The notes beneath the pieces were generated by a model. The model worked only from the letters and a program-made list of their open reading frames with translations. It did no database searches and was not told the origin of the DNA. A stretch of DNA of 6,533 bases from Actinomycetes bacterium (GTDB lineage Bacteria > Actinomycetota > Acidimicrobiia > Acidimicrobiales > Microtrichaceae): the NCBI GenBank assembly GCA_023437745.1, contig JAEZFI010000089.1, positions 1-6,533 on the forward strand, read 5' to 3'. The position numbers and the translations under genes were made by a program. Within the stretch, counting starts at the first letter, position 1. Each line of letters opens with the position of its first letter. Of the stretch, positions 5,323 through 6,533 are shown one piece after another.

Positions 5323-6356
5323 GTCAGCGCCGCCACGACCGCGTCGACGTCCCCCTCGTCGTTGTAGAGGTGGAACGAGAGGCGGAGCGAGCCGGCCCGG
5401 ACCGAGGCCTTGACCCGGTGCCCGGCGAGACGATCGGGGTCCACCGCCCGGTCGAGCGAGAGGATCGCCGACCCGGGATCGGGCTCGCCGAGCGCCCCCG
5501 CCGCCCGGGCGGCGAGACCCCGGTTGTGTGCACCGATCGCGTCGGGGCCGAGGTCGGCGAGCAGCTCGACGGCGACGGCCGTGCCGACCCAGTTCCACCA
5601 CGCCGGCGAGGTGTCGAACCGCCGCGCATCGGAGGCCAGGCGGAGCGGCGGACCGTAGATCGAGCCCCACACGTCGTGGCCTGCGTACCAACCCGCGCTG
5701 ACCGGCACGATCCGTTCCCACAGGTCGGGGCGCACGACCATGAACGCCGTGCCGCGGGGCGAGAGCAGCCACTTGTAGGCGGAGCACACGACGACGTCGA
5801 AGCGACCGGCGTCGAGGGGCAACCACCCGCACGACTGGGTGGTGTCGACGAGGACGCGGGCACCGTGCGACGTCGCGGCCTCGGCGATGGCGTCGAGGTC
5901 CGCCACGCTCCCGTCGGACGACTGCACCGCCGACAGGGCGACCCAGTCGGTGGAACGGGTGACCGCGTCGGCCATCGCCTCCAGCGGCACCGTGCGCACC
6001 CGGATCCCACGGCCCGCGTGCACCAGGAACGGGAAGAGCACCGACGTGAAGTCGCGATCGCAGCACAGGACCTCCGCGCCGTCCTGCAGGGACGCGGCGA
6101 CGGTCCCGACGAGCGGCGACACCTGCGACCCGATCGCGACCCACGACGGGTCGACGGAGCTCAGCCGCGCGAACGCTCGCCGGGCCCGCTCGATGACGGC
6201 GTCGTAGCCGGCGGCACGCACCTCGCCGTGCTGCCATGCGGCCAGGTCGACACGGAGCGCCTCGACCGCCGTCAGCGGGGGAAGGCCCATCGTCGCCGTG
6301 TCGAGGTAGATCCCCGACGGCTCGAACAGCGCCCGCACCTCGTCGATCCGTGTCAT
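5319..6356 (-). CDS. Class V aminotransferase / cysteine-desulfurase-fold PLP enzyme, 345 aa
   Basis: This is a fold-type I PLP enzyme. The core signature is VLVDTTQSCGWLPLD (168-182), where Asp171 contacts the pyridine nitrogen and Gln174 the ring oxygen, followed by VVCSAYKWLLSPRG (189-202), where Lys195 is the Schiff-base lysine. The N-terminal YLDTATMGLPP (17-27) is the usual substrate-loop start. The C-terminus reads VRAGSLRLSFHLYNDEGDVD (319-338). In cysteine desulfurases a loop with the catalytic Cys sits between the R-x-G and R-x-S-F parts; here that loop is missing, so a persulfide-forming desulfurase is unlikely. Lyase, epimerase or other class V activities remain open. ATG 6356 is chosen because AGGA (6365-6368) lies 8 nt upstream; ATG 6365 and ATG 6392 are in frame but lack well-placed sites. 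It precedes the PPOX-fdhD pair by 30 bp with no terminator, so read-through is possible. Confidence 0.85.
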   Translation of the reverse strand: MTRIDEVRALFEPSGIYLDTATMGLPPLTAVEALRVDLAAWQHGEVRAAGYDAVIERARRAFARLSSVDPSWVAIGSQVSPLVGTVAASLQDGAEVLCCDRDFTSVLFPFLVHAGRGIRVRTVPLEAMADAVTRSTDWVALSAVQSSDGSVADLDAIAEAATSHGARVLVDTTQSCGWLPLDAGRFDVVVCSAYKWLLSPRGTAFMVVRPDLWERIVPVSAGWYAGHDVWGSIYGPPLRLASDARRFDTSPAWWNWVGTAVAVELLADLGPDAIGAHNRGLAARAAGALGEPDPGSAILSLDRAVDPDRLAGHRVKASVRAGSLRLSFHLYNDEGDVDAVVAALT

Positions 6357-6364
6357 CGACCCCA

Positions 6365-6368
6365 TCCT
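6365..6368 (-). promoter_or_regulatory. Ribosome-binding site deciding PLP-enzyme start
   Basis: AGGA on the minus strand is 8 nt from ATG 6356. It overlaps ATG 6365 and therefore argues for the shorter product. No TANNNT box lies close to this start, unlike the leaderless genes nearby. Confidence 0.45.
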
Positions 6369-6371
6369 GAC

Positions 6372-6440
6372 CCAGCTTCCGCGGGACCACATCGACCATT
6401 CGCGACCCCGAAGTGGTCGTTCTGGTCCCGCGAAACGTGG
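6372..6440. repeat. Extended imperfect inverted repeat upstream of PLP-enzyme gene
   Basis: Arms at 6372-6398 and 6414-6440 match at 22 of 27 positions as reverse complements, around a 15 nt loop. The longest uninterrupted paired block is TGGTCCCGCG (6423-6432), matching CGCGGGACCA (6380-6389); a second block is CGACCA/TGGTCG (6393-6398/6414-6419). The repeat sits 3 bp upstream of the AGGA site of the PLP-enzyme gene. It could be a 5' UTR hairpin, a terminator for a gene beyond the window, an operator or a dispersed REP-like element. Confidence 0.6.
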
Positions 6441-6454
6441 AGGAATGGCACTCC

Positions 6455-6472
6455 TGGTCCCGCAGAACGCGG
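6455..6472. repeat. Third copy of TGGTCCCGC motif
   Basis: TGGTCCCGCAGAACGCGG matches the right arm of the preceding inverted repeat, TGGTCCCGCGAAACGTGG at 6423-6440, at 15 of 18 positions. It has the same orientation and is offset by exactly 32 bp. Three related copies in about 100 bp suggest a repeat family or a multi-site operator. Confidence 0.5.
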
Positions 6473-6498
6473 GGTCCGGAGCCGGAACGCGACGTGGC

Positions 6499-6524
6499 GG
6501 GGGGGCGGGGGCCCCCCCCCCCCC
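6499..6524. other. G/C homopolymer tract near right edge
   Basis: Seven G, one C, five G and then thirteen C follow in succession, close to the window end. Such tracts are error-prone and can mark a contig end or a miscalled homopolymer. No gene is supported to the right of 6393 in this window. Confidence 0.6.
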
Positions 6525-6533
6525 GGAGAACCA

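Overview
The window is very GC-rich. It has protein genes packed close together on the minus strand, near-universal G/C third codon positions and TANNNT-type -10 boxes sitting 6-7 nt upstream of start codons, which points to leaderless transcripts. Together with a DUF222-type protein, this suggests a high-GC actinobacterium. An Acidimicrobiia-like lineage would fit the Gln-type HemQ, but that placement is inference. No tRNA, rRNA, CRISPR array or recognisable insertion sequence was seen.

Layout. Bases 1-295 (minus) hold the first 98 codons of a DUF222 protein that runs off the left edge. A 190 bp divergent spacer separates it from a small unrecognised plus-strand gene (486-854) with looser codon usage. 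A strong hairpin (868-903) lies in the convergent gap. From there to the right edge every gene is on the minus strand. In transcription order these are a class V PLP enzyme (6356 to 5319), a PPOX-fold flavoprotein (5288 to 4776), fdhD (4779 to 3973), an FdhF/YdeP-type molybdopterin oxidoreductase (3872 to 1602) and hemQ/chdC (1605 to 922). PPOX and fdhD are joined by a GTGA overlap, and the oxidoreductase and hemQ by an ATGA overlap. A hairpin-forming spacer with a promoter-like sequence separates the two pairs.

How it fits together. The oxidoreductase is a Mo/W-bisPGD enzyme of the formate-dehydrogenase type, and FdhD is the sulfurtransferase that supplies the essential sulfur ligand to such cofactors, so this pair is a coherent maturation-plus-enzyme unit. 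The PLP protein belongs to the fold that includes cysteine desulfurases, the usual sulfur source for FdhD, but it lacks the catalytic-Cys loop, so a sulfur-donor role is doubtful. HemQ makes heme b from coproheme. Why it is coupled to the oxidoreductase is not evident from the sequence.

The less ordinary signals are the recurring leaderless-promoter spacing, a possible four-codon leaderless leader peptide ending on the oxidoreductase start codon, an extended inverted repeat plus a third copy of its motif at 6372-6472, and the Gln-type HemQ. No clearly new multi-gene system is evident.
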